From Emergomyces orientalis (Eukaryota > Ascomycota > Eurotiomycetes > Onygenales > Ajellomycetaceae), in the NCBI GenBank assembly GCA_002110485.1, contig MOWL01000068.1, positions 434,001 to 498,000 on the forward strand: a stretch of 64,000 nt of DNA, written 5' to 3'. Both the position numbers and the translations under genes were made by a program. Below the pieces are notes generated by a model that saw only the letters and a program-made list of their open reading frames with translations, searched no databases and was not told where the DNA came from. Shown piece by piece: positions 1 through 11,989 of this stretch; the first letter of the stretch is position 1; each line of letters starts with the position of its first letter.

Positions 1-1187
1 GATATGCTTAAGAACTAAGGATTATGCAAGCAATCACCAAGACCCAACAAGCAGAGACAGCAGCCCTTAGACATGTTGCACCCCGGCACTCAAACACACA
101 AAAAAAAGGCATTTGACGCGCGTTACTCTCCCTATATAAGGTCAGTAATATCTACCATATTTTGCTAGGGATATCTACTATTGCGTCTCCTTTAGCCGGA
201 TATGGGCTCGCCAAAAGCAGGAGTGGAGCTGGGGATATGGAGAAGGGATGGGTCAATGAGTGACCTACGCAAAGGTCTCGGAATCCATACATTGACCGCC
301 TGTCAGTGATTCAATTGATGTGTTTCCGATACGCATTCATCAGCCTCCAGCATCTTCGATGATACTCGGAATTGGTTGATAAACGGCACTGATGTCTGTT
401 GGCAGGTCAAGTGCCGAATGCCGAATACCGAATCGAAGATGACTAATACTCTATCACGTGTTTTCACCCCCACCAAAACATCCATCCACGGATGGATGCT
501 TTTGCATGACTTCATCTGCTTGATATCAGACAAAGACGGGGAAACACTACTGAAACAACTGTACTACAACTTCCTGTTCACTATCACAGCTTTATTATTC
601 CCTAGAACACGAATCCAGAATCAGATAATTGAAAAGGTATATTTTCAAATCTCCTACTATTCCTATTATTCAACCCTCAGAATTGGTATTGCAGCAACCC
701 GATACCCCACACCCTCGTACAAACCGCATCTGCATTTGTTACTCTATATTTACGCGAATACCCAGGATATTTTGATTTTGTTACCATTATCATCTGTGCC
801 TTGTCATAATAGATGAGTTGCCGCCATTTGTTTTTTTGGCTTTTATTGGAATTGTCATCTTTTTACTGCTTTTGAACTGCCTGGTTTGTTGCGGCTGAAG
901 CGCCCATATCCTTTTTTTACAGTGGAAGAAATGCAGTAGTACAAACCAAATGGGATTCATCCAAGGTTGTATGCGAACTGCCTTTTGCATCCCATATGTT
1001 CCATTTTTGTTTTCAGGTCATACAATCACACTCCATCGTTGGCCGTTCAACCACACATATTCGGAATTGAAAATTTTCATTATTCTCTAATGACCTAACG
1101 CGGTATAGATATCAACAGTCAAGAAGTGTGAGTACGCAAGCGCAGCAGGAAAACGCTCCAAACGATTAAAGAAAAAGAAAAAGAAAA
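1..1187. other. Intergenic / upstream of tubulin cofactor A
   Basis: No coding region can be supported. The open frames here are short, lack family resemblance and overlap on both strands. An A-rich stretch of repeated AAAAAG units (about 1170-1187) lies directly before the TBCA start and is probably 5' leader. Confidence 0.6.
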
Positions 1188-1400
1188 ATGGCACCTCCGT
1201 CCCCGCTGTCAATTGCAACCTCTGCGGTCCAGCGGCTAGTAAAGGAAGAGGCCTCATATCACCGCGAACTAAAGCACCAGGAGGAGCGCATCAAACGCCT
1301 CGCGGCTGAGCAGCCCGGTGAAGACGAAGATGGTAATCGGGAATATATGCTTAAACAAGAGGTACTACCCGCTGCAACTTCCATCCCTTACCTTTACCTT

Positions 1401-1438
<38 letters not shown>

Positions 1439-1824
1439 TTTCTTCAATATTTTGACTCGTGTGAACAGCACCAAGCCCTGGAAGAGACAAGAAAAGTCTT
1501 ACCGAATATGAAACAGAAAATATTAGAAGGTATCGCTAAGGTCGACCATTTGCTTGTAAGTTTCGATCTCTATCAAATCCCTGAGATTCCTTCTATTGGT
1601 GTCTCCAATATCACCTGGCCGCTTTCCCTGTTCGTGAAATATCTGGACACCTTAGAAAATGAATAAGATACATTACTTGTGCTTTAATCCCAAGATTCTA
1701 ACTATTATGTGAAAATAACCAGGTTGAAGAGGGACAGAAAGGAATGGGAAGCAACGTGGGCGAGATCAACGCAGCGAAAGAAGCCATTTCACAGGCCAAG
1801 ACGGCCGTCAGGGAGGTGTCATGA
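1188..1824 (+). CDS. Tubulin-binding cofactor A (tubulin-specific chaperone A)
   Basis: A small helical chaperone that captures beta-tubulin released from the CCT chaperonin and passes it to the cofactor D/E pathway in the cytosol. Three exons give 120 aa: 1188-1361, 1469-1555 and 1723-1824. The splice sites (GTACTA..ACAG and GTAAGT..CAG) join in phase. Residues 1-58 contain the family N-terminal pattern VQRLVKEEASYHRELKHQEE. Exon 2 continues with an HQALEETRKVLP helix, and exon 3 ends in a third helix with EAISQAKTAV. The length matches the usual 105-120 aa. The ATG follows an A-rich leader and has A at -3. Yeast Rbl2 is the equivalent. Intron 1 carries a TTTC microsatellite. The family call is from memory of the pattern, not a search. 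Confidence 0.93.
1403..1441. repeat. (TTTC)n microsatellite in TBCA intron 1
   Basis: About nine consecutive TTTC units lie in the pyrimidine-rich part of the first intron, upstream of the 3' splice site. Length variation here would not alter the protein. Confidence 0.9.
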
Positions 1825-2602
1825 TCTGCTACTCTGTCTATATTTCATGTTTATTTCTCTATCGCTTCTTTCTAACGTGTCGTAAATCTAAAAATTTCCA
1901 TTTCTACTCTAGTTCTTCAGGTAGTTAACTAGTCCACCGACATACAAATATTATTACTATTTATGGTGACTACATGGCTCTCAAGCCTTCGCATTCAAAA
2001 TGTTCTGGTAATTTAACAACTTTGGAACAATAGCTCCCAGTGTTAGCCGATAAAGGACATGAGATATATATAGTAATGAAGTTGACAGACAGTATCACAT
2101 TTCACGGTCATAAGTTTAGAGCACCCTTTTTATATATCTCACAACGAAACCATACGAGATCAACGATAGTTTTCTCGAAGAATTTGCGATACCTTAAATC
2201 ATTCAAGCCATGGAAACAAATGTATCCTCAATCCTCGGAGACTTTCTCTAAAATCGAGGCGGCAGAGCTCAACAATAGCATGGCCTAGGCCAAACAAGTG
2301 TAACTGCAAGCGAACGGACGAATAATGCACCAACCTACCTACTCGCTTGGCTTCGGTGGCTGATGCCAGAAACTGCAGCCAACAGGGAACAAAACTAATT
2401 TTAGTTTTTGACGTCAGCCTAGTTGTTGTAGTGAGGAGGTGCCAGGACGGCCATCTTTCAAAACCATCAGAGGGTGAGAAACAACATCATCGATGTATCT
2501 GATGCTGGTGCGACGACTTTTTTATCTCTACTTTGGACCTCACATTTGCCCCTGACGTCCAAAGCCCACATGCATTAGCAGTCTGCCGCTCGCAGTTCAA
2601 AC
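1825..2602. other. Intergenic between TBCA and the ankyrin gene
   Basis: No gene seen. The frame at 2040-2288 has no family resemblance and no convincing splice context. The stretch should hold the TBCA 3' end and the promoter of the next gene. Confidence 0.55.
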
Positions 2603-4261
2603 ATGAGTACCTTCACAAAGCGCCAAGGCGCTCTCTACGCACCTGTGGTAGAACCACTTCCGCTCTACGTGGAGAACGAGAATGGTCTTCCGCAGTACGC
2701 CGAAGATGGAGATGACCAAGAACGTCTTGAACGAGAAGATGACCAAAATAGGATCCAGTCACTCTTCAATGGACTTCTGCACCCCCCCGACGAATCTCAA
2801 ATTAACCCACACATTGTCAAAGACCTCTTACGCGATGAGTATCGAAGATTGTCAGATATCATATCATCTCGCGCTCAAAATGAAATTTACAGGGTTGAAC
2901 TTGCAACGGATGAATTGTCATTCCTCGCACTCGCCATCACCCGTCTTCTTTTCCGCGCCATCTCTACCGGGAACAGCGAAACTATTTCATGGCTTATATC
3001 ACAAAACCTGATTACCCCCAACACTCTTGACACGAATGGCATGTCTCCGTTGCTGGCTGCTGTGGAAGCACGACGCATGCGGACGATCCAAGAACTGGTT
3101 GATCTCGGCGCTGATCCTGATGCTTATGCCATTGCGGTAGGAAGCTCTCTTTCTGTTATTTAATCTAATATCTCGAGAAACAGACTGGCATCGTTCGTTT
3201 CAAGATATGGAACACCTTGGGTTATATAATCCATTATCATACTAACTCAGATTCAGGGGTTCCGCCCATTGTCCGTTGGGCGCGCCTCCATTAGTCGAAC
3301 ACCTTTACAATTTGCTGCAGAGCTTGGAAATCTCCCGCTTGTCAAAATGTTCATCGAGACGTATCAATGCGATGACTCCGAGATCGCACCAGACGGAGAA
3401 CTTGCACTTCGCTTGGCTGCAAAAAACGGGCACAGACATGTCGTCGATTATCTTCCCACACGTCGAGGTGGTGGGTGGAAACGGTGGAAGATTGCGCATG
3501 AAATGTCTATGGCAAAAGCAAAACACGCACTAATGTTCATTTGGGAATTCACCGCCTTTTTCGTTTACCAAATTCCGAAATTCCTCCTCTGGACCGCCCC
3601 CAAGAAGGGAATCGTTGAGCCTCTGATGAAGGGCTGCAAATGGTGTTGGGCGAACAGAGCGGGATTTCTCCCCTGGATGAAATATCAAGCTCAGCAGACA
3701 CCAGTCAGGATGAGGAAGTTGTGGAAAGTGGCTAAACGGGTGCCCAAAGGCATCTTAGATGCGTCGAAAATTATGTGGAAATTTTTCACACATACCTTAC
3801 CAAAACACACCTGGAGAGTCTTAACGAAGGAAATACCGAAAATTGTGGTCAGCGTGTCCAAATGGATATGGCTTATGCTATCATCCATTGCGAAGGCGAT
3901 AGCAAACCTCATTGAGAAGATCGCGTCACTCATCCATACCATATTCATCGCTGTGGTTTCCTTCTTCAGCGACCTTACTCTCAGTGACATCTGGAATGGA
4001 TTCTGCGACGTGTTACAAGTAGTATTTGTCTCGTTCCCCTTTAAAGTTTACGAGACGATGCTCGAATTCGGAAACTTAACATACAAAGCGATGAGAGCGC
4101 TTTTTGGTTTAACTGGTGAAATACTTTGGTATATTGGTTTTGCACTGCTTTGGCTAGTTACTTATATCCCTAAACATATATGGACCATTATTAGGAGCAT
4201 GGGGGTTTCGATAGCTGCGGGTTACAATGAATTTAGGGTCTGGGTGAATCCCAAAGCGTGA
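2603..4261 (+). CDS. Ankyrin-repeat protein with hydrophobic C-terminal half
   Basis: Two exons, 2603-3136 and about 3257-4261, give 512 aa. A GTAGGA donor and a CAG acceptor bound the intron; an alternative acceptor 6 bp upstream keeps the frame. The N-terminal 100 residues are polar and unassigned. Residues about 145-245 hold ankyrin-type units (NGMSPLLAAVEARRM.., RTPLQFAAELGNLPLVKMF, LALRLAAKNGHRHVVDYL). From about residue 265 the protein becomes rich in Trp, Phe and Ile with basic residues between. It has several stretches long enough to enter or lie along a membrane, for example SKWIWLMLSSIAKAIANLI and ILWYIGFALLWLVTYIP. This suggests a membrane-anchored or membrane-peripheral ankyrin protein. 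I do not recognise a named family for the whole protein and give no function. Confidence 0.8.
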
Positions 4262-4557
4262 ATGATAATTTTGAAACTAGGGGGCTTCATTGAACAAATG
4301 ATACTTTATTGGTCGTATAACGGCCCATCTTGTAATTAGGACCGCCTATTTTTTCTTACGAGAATGGAACTCATGTTACTGTTGAATTAACACTTCACAT
4401 GTACACCAGCCAGGACTACCAACTTTTGGTCTAAAATGTATCAACGCTCCATCAAGGCCTTCGAGAAAGCACTGTCACCTTACACTTAGGAACCAAATTA
4501 AGCATTCAATTCAATTATAGTACAGGTATTAATTTCATATCTCATGTGGCTCCTTAA

Positions 4558-5730
4558 TTAACTGGTGTCCATCCTGTCCCCCATCCTCTCTTCAAGGCGA
4601 CCTTTCTCATCCCGCGACTCCTCTGCGGCCCCTGAACCAGACCCTGTCCCGTTGTCTATTGCCTCTGTTAGTCCTGATTCATCTCCGGTAACCTCCCCTT
4701 CATCTATCATATTCTCATCTTCCGGTTCCTGCATGGGCGGCTTCCCATCAGTCGACGACGCACTCATCGCCTGCCGCAATGGGGTGGCACCGCCGGTAAC
4801 CTGTGAGCGGTGTTTCTCTACTTGGAGCTGTGCCGAGGTGGGACCCGAGTCTTCATGGCCAGCATGCGAAGGGGTTACACTATCTTGATCTGGCTTTGGG
4901 GTTCCAACCGCGCTTCCTCTCCCTTTTGAACCGACATCTCCTTCATCGCCATCCTCGCCCTCCTCCATACCTTCTCTCCTCTCAACTTCCTCCTTCTCAT
5001 CCCTGATTAATCGACGGAGATTCATTCCTTCCTCGACAATCCTACCAAATTGCTCTCTGCGCTCACCCCATGTCTGCGCATATTCTTTGCTTTCTTGTTC
5101 CAGCTGGGCGATTTCCGCATGTAGCTTTTGAAGATTAGCCTGCTGGTCCTCCCTAGGCCGTAGCAATCGATTTGAAGTAATCTTTTCCGCCAGGTCATCA
5201 TATGTCTTGCGTAGCGCAAGAGTCTTCTGTGCTTCTTCCAACTGTACCCTCAACTCAGCAGTATTATCTTTCACAGCCTGCGCTGTTGACTGAATTCTCA
5301 ACTTTTCAGCTGCGTAGCGTTTCCTTTCTTTCTCATTGCTTGCAAATAGGAATTGAATTCTGGCAATGCTGCTTTCGAAAGCGGCAAAGTCGAGCGTTAT
5401 ATCTTCACGAAACTGGCGCCATTCCTCGAGTTGTTTCTGCTGGTCGGCATCGACCTGGGCTGCTGCTGCTTCTTCATCCGTTCCTTCAGGTGGTGGAGTT
5501 GGAAACAGTGTAGAGGGCGCGGCTACAAGGGAGTTGGGAGTGAGAAGGCGTTTCGTAATTCGTTTAAATGGCTTTTCTTCGACGTTTAGAAGCCTCGACT
5601 TATGAAGCGCATCTGGGTATTAAAATTGTAGAGAGTTAGAAAGAGTGGGTCGCAAATATAAAAAGGGTGGAAATAGCTTCACTGAATACGCACCTTCGTC
5701 AACTTGGTCGAGCAAGGTATATGATGCCAT
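4558..5730 (-). CDS. THO complex subunit 7 (Tho7/THOC7 family)
   Basis: THOC7-type proteins are coiled-coil subunits of the nuclear THO complex, which couples transcription to mRNP assembly and export. Two exons on the minus strand, 5730-5694 and 5612-4558, join through a GTGCGT donor and CCCAG acceptor to give 363 aa. The first exon encodes only MASYTLLDQVDE. Exon 2 continues ALHKSRLLNVEEKPFKR, the short N-terminal motif typical of the family. It then runs through a long charged coiled coil (about residues 85-210, with EEWRQFREDI and LRIQSTAQAVKDNTAEL). The C-terminal 130 residues are acidic and low-complexity and look disordered. Length is larger than the animal protein (about 200 aa) but usual for filamentous fungi. 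Starting at 5301 would miss the conserved N-terminus. Confidence 0.88.
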
Positions 5731-6353
5731 AATTGGTAATTTCCAAATAGAAATGCAGGATAGTTTGGGTGTGGGTGGCTGTTGGCGGCGTTTTTGTCAG
5801 TGAAGAAGCGTGGAGTTGAAGCTGCTGGAACAAAAGCGCGATATATAAATGCCAAGCTTGTCCGTCCGGATCCGGTCTAGTTGAGCCAACCGACTGACTA
5901 ACGCGAGTAGGCTAGGCTCATCTTGAATCAACTTGGAACCTACTCTTTAATACCTTCGATGACCTCAATAATAATCAGCGACTCAATGTGACATTGTGGA
6001 GCTCAAGCCTCTCTTGGAATGCAGATAAAGGAGCTCGAAACAAAGTGAGTAGTCACTTGTGCGCGTATATTTGGTATTTCCTCTTTGCTTTGCGTCCCCA
6101 TCCTGCGGCTCCCCAGCCATTGAATCTCTCGAGGCTCTGAATTTCTGCAGCTCAAATCCTAGAAGCACCTTTTACTAGCACATTTCTTTAGCGGTCACCC
6201 AGGTACCTATGTGCACCTCTATGGCAGAAATAGATATGTAGATGGCTGATCTAATGCTTAGGATATCCCCAATCAATGCAGTAACTTCGTACATTCAGTT
6301 TGTAACACAGTTTTTCCTAGATAGGATTGATCGTTCGTCTTAGGCTGCCCAAA
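5731..6353. other. Divergent promoter region between THO7 and the zinc-finger gene
   Basis: The two flanking genes are transcribed away from each other, so both promoters should lie here. I see no additional coding region. Confidence 0.55.
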
Positions 6354-7400
6354 ATGGAGGGAATGTATACTGGGCTGCAAAAGAGGCAATTATTCGAATC
6401 GTTGGATTCTTTTAAATCATTCGTACGTGCTGCATCGATAAGACAGCGTTGGGACCTTAGCGTCATCCGAAGCAACAGACAAAGTGTGGCTCTGGGCTGC
6501 CGTTCATCTTCCGATTGTACCTTTCGCGCCATCTGCCGTACAAACAAAAACTACACATATGTGACCTCTATCACTGATACCCATACCTGTCGCACTACCT
6601 TCGACGCCCCCGTAATTTCTATTCAGCGATCTCAACCTTCCCGCCTCGCATTTCTGATGAGAGAGATCCCGAAGTTTTTTGACATGACTACCAAAGTCTC
6701 AGCCCAAGATGTTGTAGCAGCTATTAAGCGATATTATGGCACTGATGTGTCCCACCGACAGGCACATAAGGCCTTGAGGAAGCTGGAAATGCTCAAGGGT
6801 AAACGTCGAGGTCGTCCTCCTAATCCCAACGAGAGGCAACCTACGACCAACGAAATGGAGAATCAAGATACCAGTAATTTTCAGCAACAACAACAACATG
6901 CTGACGAGTGGCCACACAACCAATCCATGTTACCAATGGATATGGATTCTGACGACGATGATGATGATGACTTCGAGGTTCCAGAAAGCAGCCACACCGT
7001 GCCTCGATCTAGCATCCCACAACCGGGCCCAGATACGCTCTCTAGATCTCATCATGTTCCTACCGCCCTCAATTCTTCCCTTGCCCATGAAAACGAGGGT
7101 TCCGGCAATAGTAATAATAATCAACACGCCCCATACCCACATCCACATCCACCCCCGCACCCGCACCCGCACCCGCAACCCCAGAGCCCGCAGCGCCGCG
7201 CTCAGCGTCCTCCCAGGGTCTCCACGGATCTGAAAATTGAGTTTTCGTGCGCAGCATGCGGGGCGATTAACCAAGGATTCTTCCCGAGCCAAGGTCAGGT
7301 TACAAGAGCGATACTTGGCAATCAGTTTATGGGAAGCGGAAACCCGAGCAGTTACGATATGGGTATGCACCAACCGTCAGGAACGGGCCATGACTCATAA
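6354..7400 (+). CDS. MuDR/FLYWCH-like zinc-finger protein, possibly transposase-derived
   Basis: Intronless frame of 348 aa from the ATG at 6354; the frame extends upstream only through a non-ATG codon. Residues about 25-90 show a Cys-Cys..His-x-Cys arrangement: LGCRSSSDCTFRAIC followed by DTHTC. This resembles the DNA-binding domain at the N-terminus of Mutator-like transposases and FLYWCH/GCM-WRKY folds. Next comes a helical segment (VVAAIKRYYGTDVSHRQAHK) like the region after that domain in MULE transposases, then a basic KGKRRGRPPNP stretch resembling an AT-hook. The rest is low-complexity: poly-Gln, an Asp run at about residues 200-208, and a His-Pro tract. A last CxxC motif lies in FSCAACGAINQGFF. 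No DDE catalytic domain is present. I infer a host DNA-binding protein derived from a transposase; the targets are unknown. Confidence 0.7.
   Translation: MEGMYTGLQKRQLFESLDSFKSFVRAASIRQRWDLSVIRSNRQSVALGCRSSSDCTFRAICRTNKNYTYVTSITDTHTCRTTFDAPVISIQRSQPSRLAFLMREIPKFFDMTTKVSAQDVVAAIKRYYGTDVSHRQAHKALRKLEMLKGKRRGRPPNPNERQPTTNEMENQDTSNFQQQQQHADEWPHNQSMLPMDMDSDDDDDDDFEVPESSHTVPRSSIPQPGPDTLSRSHHVPTALNSSLAHENEGSGNSNNNQHAPYPHPHPPPHPHPHPQPQSPQRRAQRPPRVSTDLKIEFSCAACGAINQGFFPSQGQVTRAILGNQFMGSGNPSSYDMGMHQPSGTGHDS
7136..7182. repeat. Proline/histidine-coding tandem repeat
   Basis: A short C-rich tandem of CCACAT and CCGCAC hexamers lies inside the zinc-finger gene and encodes alternating His-Pro pairs. It is a likely site of length variation. 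Confidence 0.8.
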
Positions 7401-9451
7401 ACGGATGACACGGACCGGCTGTAACCGCAACTGTGAACGATATATATACTTACTTTTACCCGGGCATGGCATAATCTGATATATGTATGTGTACACATTA
7501 AGATCAGATGACTTTTCTCTTCTTAATGCTCATGTGGGATTGGGTACGAGGACGAAAGGTGCTTAGAAAACAGGGCTTTGGATGGGAGGCACCTTGGTTG
7601 GCTACCATATCCTCTTATGTGCTAAGCCACCATTTCCCGCCAATTTCCAACGGCTCGAAACTTTGCGGGTGCTTGTTTTTCTCTCCATCTCTGTTCCAGA
7701 TGTGGTGAATTCCTAGCGACCAACCAATAGTCTTCTGTTTCCCGTTCCCCAAGTATCTCTCCTTAAATATGGGGCCGGGCCGATTATGGGGAACGATATA
7801 CAAAATAAATATATCTATCTATCTATCTCTATATATCTCAATGTCAGTAGAAAAACTGCGTGTGCTATATTTGTCATTGAACCCCCCCATTTTTTTTTTT
7901 TTTTTTTTTTTGTTGAAACTGAATTTACCATCGAAAGATGCCGAGCGGTGCTTGCTCAACATAGAATTTGCGGGGCGAGCGAAGCGAGTAGCTTTTCTTC
8001 CAATTTGCCACCAAATTTCCTCTTTTGAATATATATTTGAATACAGTGATTGATTGATGATATATTGAGAGAGGTACCAGCTAGTGTGCTTGGTAATATA
8101 TTGTAATATATAGTTATACACTACGTAAATTAATAATACTAATATTTTCACTGGCCCTCACACACATTTAATCATAGCTTCCCTGAAGTCTGTCTATTGC
8201 ACATGAACGCAATGTTGGTGAGGGTACATTGTATCAAAACAATGCCCAGTCAAGGGACAGTGGTAAAATAGGGTTACACTTGAACAGGTCTCCAATTTTC
8301 AGCAAGATTTTCAGCGTCATGTTCCCACTCCATCTAAAACACACTCACACTACTACATACTTCATGTGTTCAGCCCACGCATACTACTGATACACTTTCA
8401 CTACCCCCAGCACTGAATTACAGCTAGATGAGAGTTAGGGTTAGATAGAGTAGAGAGCTGAGAAATATGAAAAACAAATCATTATTGAGAGGTGCAGAGC
8501 AAATGTGTGAATAAATATATGACTAGTTAAGATGAGATAGTGATTCAGCATTGAAATCACACTGAAAGTTTTTTCCAACTGAAAAATTGGAGTCACGTTG
8601 AACTCTTTTTGCGCCACATATTAAAATGGTAAGCTACTAGTACTTAGATAGTAAGTAGGTAAGGAACTTTAAGTTTTAGCGGCGGCGATCCCAGTTAGCG
8701 TAACGGCCGCGGCCAAATTCCGCCTGAGGCTGAAACTACTTGGTCCACGTGATATGCCTTATTTCGACAGTTCATACCTGGGTAATTCTCCTCTGCCTCC
8801 AGCCAGCTCTCTGCGCCGCCATTTTCTTCTTCTCTCCCCAATCGTGTTCAGATGTGACTGGAATGGAAGTCAAGAACACTTATCCCAATCAAGTTTCACT
8901 TATACCAGAGGTGGAGCCGGACGAACCAGGCACAAAGAAACACACTATGATGCTGTCAGTGTCAATCTTCTATGTCTCTGGATATATATATGTTTCTATA
9001 TATATACACAGGTACAATGTTTCCGCTGCTTGGGTGGCAAGATGTGCAGGAACCGTGGAGGCCCCGCAGAATAGCGAGCCATGCCTTTTACCCAGAGGTA
9101 CCTAGGAATATATGTACCGTATAGGCATAATCTAGGTACCTGGGAATAGATAGGAATTTGGGTTTATGTTTCCCTGGTCTGCAAAATTGCCTGGGGCCAT
9201 CGATGGCGGTACAAATGCTATACTGTCCGCTTATACCCCTACTCATATGAGCCAAAAGACACTCGCGAAGTCAGATAGTTGACCTATATACTCCACCCTC
9301 CGCTGTCATCCTTCAACCAATTTTCCCCATATAAAATAGCTCCCTTTCCTCCCACCGACCACACCTTCTCGTTTACCGCCCCCTACCTGATTCTCCCGCC
9401 TCCACTTGTTATCATCGCGGGTTACAATACCCAGGTATTCAAACCCCGAAC
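7401..9451. other. Long intergenic region
   Basis: No gene can be supported. It contains an ATCT microsatellite (about 7809-7832), a T homopolymer of over 20 (about 7890-7911) and inverted AGGTACCTAG-type motifs near 9098-9143. The final 200 bp are pyrimidine-rich and are probably the core promoter of the peptide transporter. Confidence 0.6.
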
Positions 9452-11989
9452 ATGGCTGACAGAGTTGGGGAGCTAGCGACGTAAGTAAAGTAACATAAAC
9501 ACCAGTTTAGGCATCGCGTCCCTGGGCGCGAGGGGGGAATAAAAACGCCCCCCTTTCTCTTTCTTGTCAATGCTAATTGACTACTACATAGTTTGCATGC
9601 GAGTGAAGTTGAACCCCGAGTCCACCGCCATCAAGATCTTGCTGGTGGCGACGAGCCAATAGCCGTATCCGAGGTCAAGGGGGAAGGGGAAGACCTGGAT
9701 ATTCTCCAGCAACACATATCCCACGTGCGGGATGGGCCCACTAAAGAGGAGCTCCACACTTTGCGCAAAGTCCCCGACAAGCTGCCTTGGTCTGCTTTCT
9801 TGGTCGCCGCTGTTGAGCTATGCGAGCGATTCACATTTTACGGCGTCAGCGGCCCGTTTCAGGTACCCGCTCCCTCCTTTTCGTTTTTCTAGCGAGTTTT
9901 AACCCCCAGAGGAATAAATAAGAATAAAGAATTATGACTTAATTTTTTCGACTTTTTATAGAATTACATCCAAAATCCTTACAACAGCCCCGGAGCTCCT
10001 GGCGCAATTGGTAAGCTGCCCTTCCCCTCGCATTAGTTTGTCTCCCTAAGACATGTATGCTAAGTGACAATCATCAAAGGCAGGGGTCAAGCTAGCGCCA
10101 CTGGGTTGAATAGCTTCTTCCAGGTTTGTTTTCCTGCTACTTGAATCCCTATGTTTGTAGTATTGCAGATGGTTCAAGGTGTCGCTGACAGTTTTCCCTG
10201 TCCAGTTTTGGTGCTACTTAACGCCCATATTTGGTGGAATCGTCGCGGACCAATATCTTGGCAAATACAACACCATCATCGCTTCCTCCTTGATATACAT
10301 GGTTGGGCTTATTATCCTGTTCTGTACTTCTCTTCCCATAGCAATTGAGAATGGGGTTGCATTGGGAGGCCTGGTTGCAGCGATGATTGTGATAGGTTTG
10401 GGAACAGGAGGGATCAAATCTAACATCTCACCCTTGATTGGTGAACAAATTAAATCCAAGAAGCCATGGATCAAAATGCTAAAGTCCGGCGAGCGAGTGA
10501 TTGTTGACCCTGCTCTAACAGTTCAACGAGTTTGTGAGTGCCAGCCACGCCTTCCGTCCCGATCTATTTTTTTGATGACCGTGCCTGATACGCTTTTTTT
10601 CAGACATGATATTTTATCTATGTATCAATATCGGCTCTCTATCCCCCGTTGCAACCACTCTGCTAGAATTGCACGTCGATTTCTGGGCAGCCTACCTTTT
10701 GCCTCTGTGTGTGTTTGTTGTCGGAGTTGTCGTCTTGGGCTTTGGTAGGAAATACTACGTCGTCAGACCTCCGAGGGGATCAGTGATAATGCACGCCTTC
10801 AGAGCATTGTGGATCGGATTGATAAACAAGGGCAACATGAATGCTGCCAAGGCTTCATATCAAGCCGAACACGGTGGGAACTATAATATTGAGTGGGATG
10901 ACCACTTTGTCGAAGAATTGAAACGAGCGCTGGTTGCGTGTAAAGTTTTTGTGTAGGTTTCTCATATCCCTAAAGTCGGAATACGCCATCTTTGTAGGAG
11001 GCTGACAATTGATAATAGGTACTTCCCTATCTACTGGGTCTGCGACCAACAGATGCTGAGCAATTTCGTCTCCCAAGCAGCCACCATGGAACTCCACGGC
11101 GTCCCGAATGATTTCCTGCAAAACGTTGTTCCCCTGACCATCATAATTTTTATTCCCATCTGTGACCGCTTGGTCTATCCTCTACTTAGAAAAATGCGTA
11201 TGTTAACCCCGAACAAAAGAAAGACGAAGCAGAAGAAGAGAAAGTAAAACCGCAAAGAAAAGGCCCAAGGCCAATCGAAATGACTTCCAGCACCCACAAG
11301 TATTCACGCCAAAGCTAACAATCTTCATACCTCAGGAATCCCATTCAAACCCATGTCCCGCATTACCATGGGCTTCTTCTTCGCCTCCGCATCAATGGCC
11401 TATGCCGCCATCGTTCAGCACCTCATCTACAACGCACCACCATGCTACGATGCCCCGCTGAAATGTCCAGCAAGCCAAGGCGGGGCTCTGCCAAACCGAG
11501 TCCATGTCGCACTACAAACACCAGCATATCTCCTCGTAGGTTTTTCAGAGATATTCGCGAGCATCACGGGCCTCGAATATGCATACACGAAAGCCCCTGC
11601 ATCCATGAAATCGTTCGTCATGGCATTATTCCTGCTGACGATTGCCTTTGGGGCGGCATTGGCTATTGCTCTGTCGCCGACGGCTAAGGATCCGGACCTT
11701 GTTGTAAGTTTAAAATACTTACTTTATATATATATATATATTTTGACAAGTATGCTAACCAATATATGACCAGTGGATGTATACCGGCCTAGCAATCGCA
11801 AGCTTTATCGCTGGCGTTTGTTTCTGGATTCTATTCCACCGCTACAATGCGACAGAGGAGGAGATGAACGCTCTTGAGGCTGAGCAACCATCCGCAGATG
11901 AAGAAGAAAAACCATCCGGCGCAGTCAATAAACCCCCAGTTTCAAGGCATGCACATAATACAGATCCAGAAGTTGCGCACGTTTCTTGA
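9452..11989 (+). CDS. POT/PTR2-family proton-coupled di/tripeptide transporter
   Basis: A plasma-membrane peptide importer of the proton-dependent oligopeptide transporter family. Nine exons give 610 aa: 9452-9480, 9592-9862, 9962-10010, 10080-10123, 10206-10533, 10604-10952, 11019-11197, 11336-11703 and 11774-11989. All junctions have GT..AG ends and join in phase. The acidic N-terminus precedes VELCERFTFYGVSGPFQNYI, the PTR2 helix-1 signature with the ExxER-type motif. Then come GRGQASATGLNSFFQFWCYL, FGGIVADQYLGKY and the helix-5 signature (GLGTGGIKSNISPLIGEQI). A cytosolic linker follows, then the later helices with YFPIYWVCDQQMLSNF and LVGFSEIFASITGLEYAY. Length and order match yeast Ptr2 (about 600 aa). 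The two short exons of 49 and 44 nt are easily missed by gene finders. Nitrogen or peptide regulation is usual for the family but is not visible here. Confidence 0.95.

Noticed and set aside
376..816. 146-codon frame at the left edge
   Set aside because: No family resemblance, overlaps frames on the other strand and lies in AT-rich intergenic DNA.
6930..7373. 147-codon minus-strand frame inside the zinc-finger gene
   Set aside because: It is the antisense shadow of the His-Pro and Asp tracts of the real gene.
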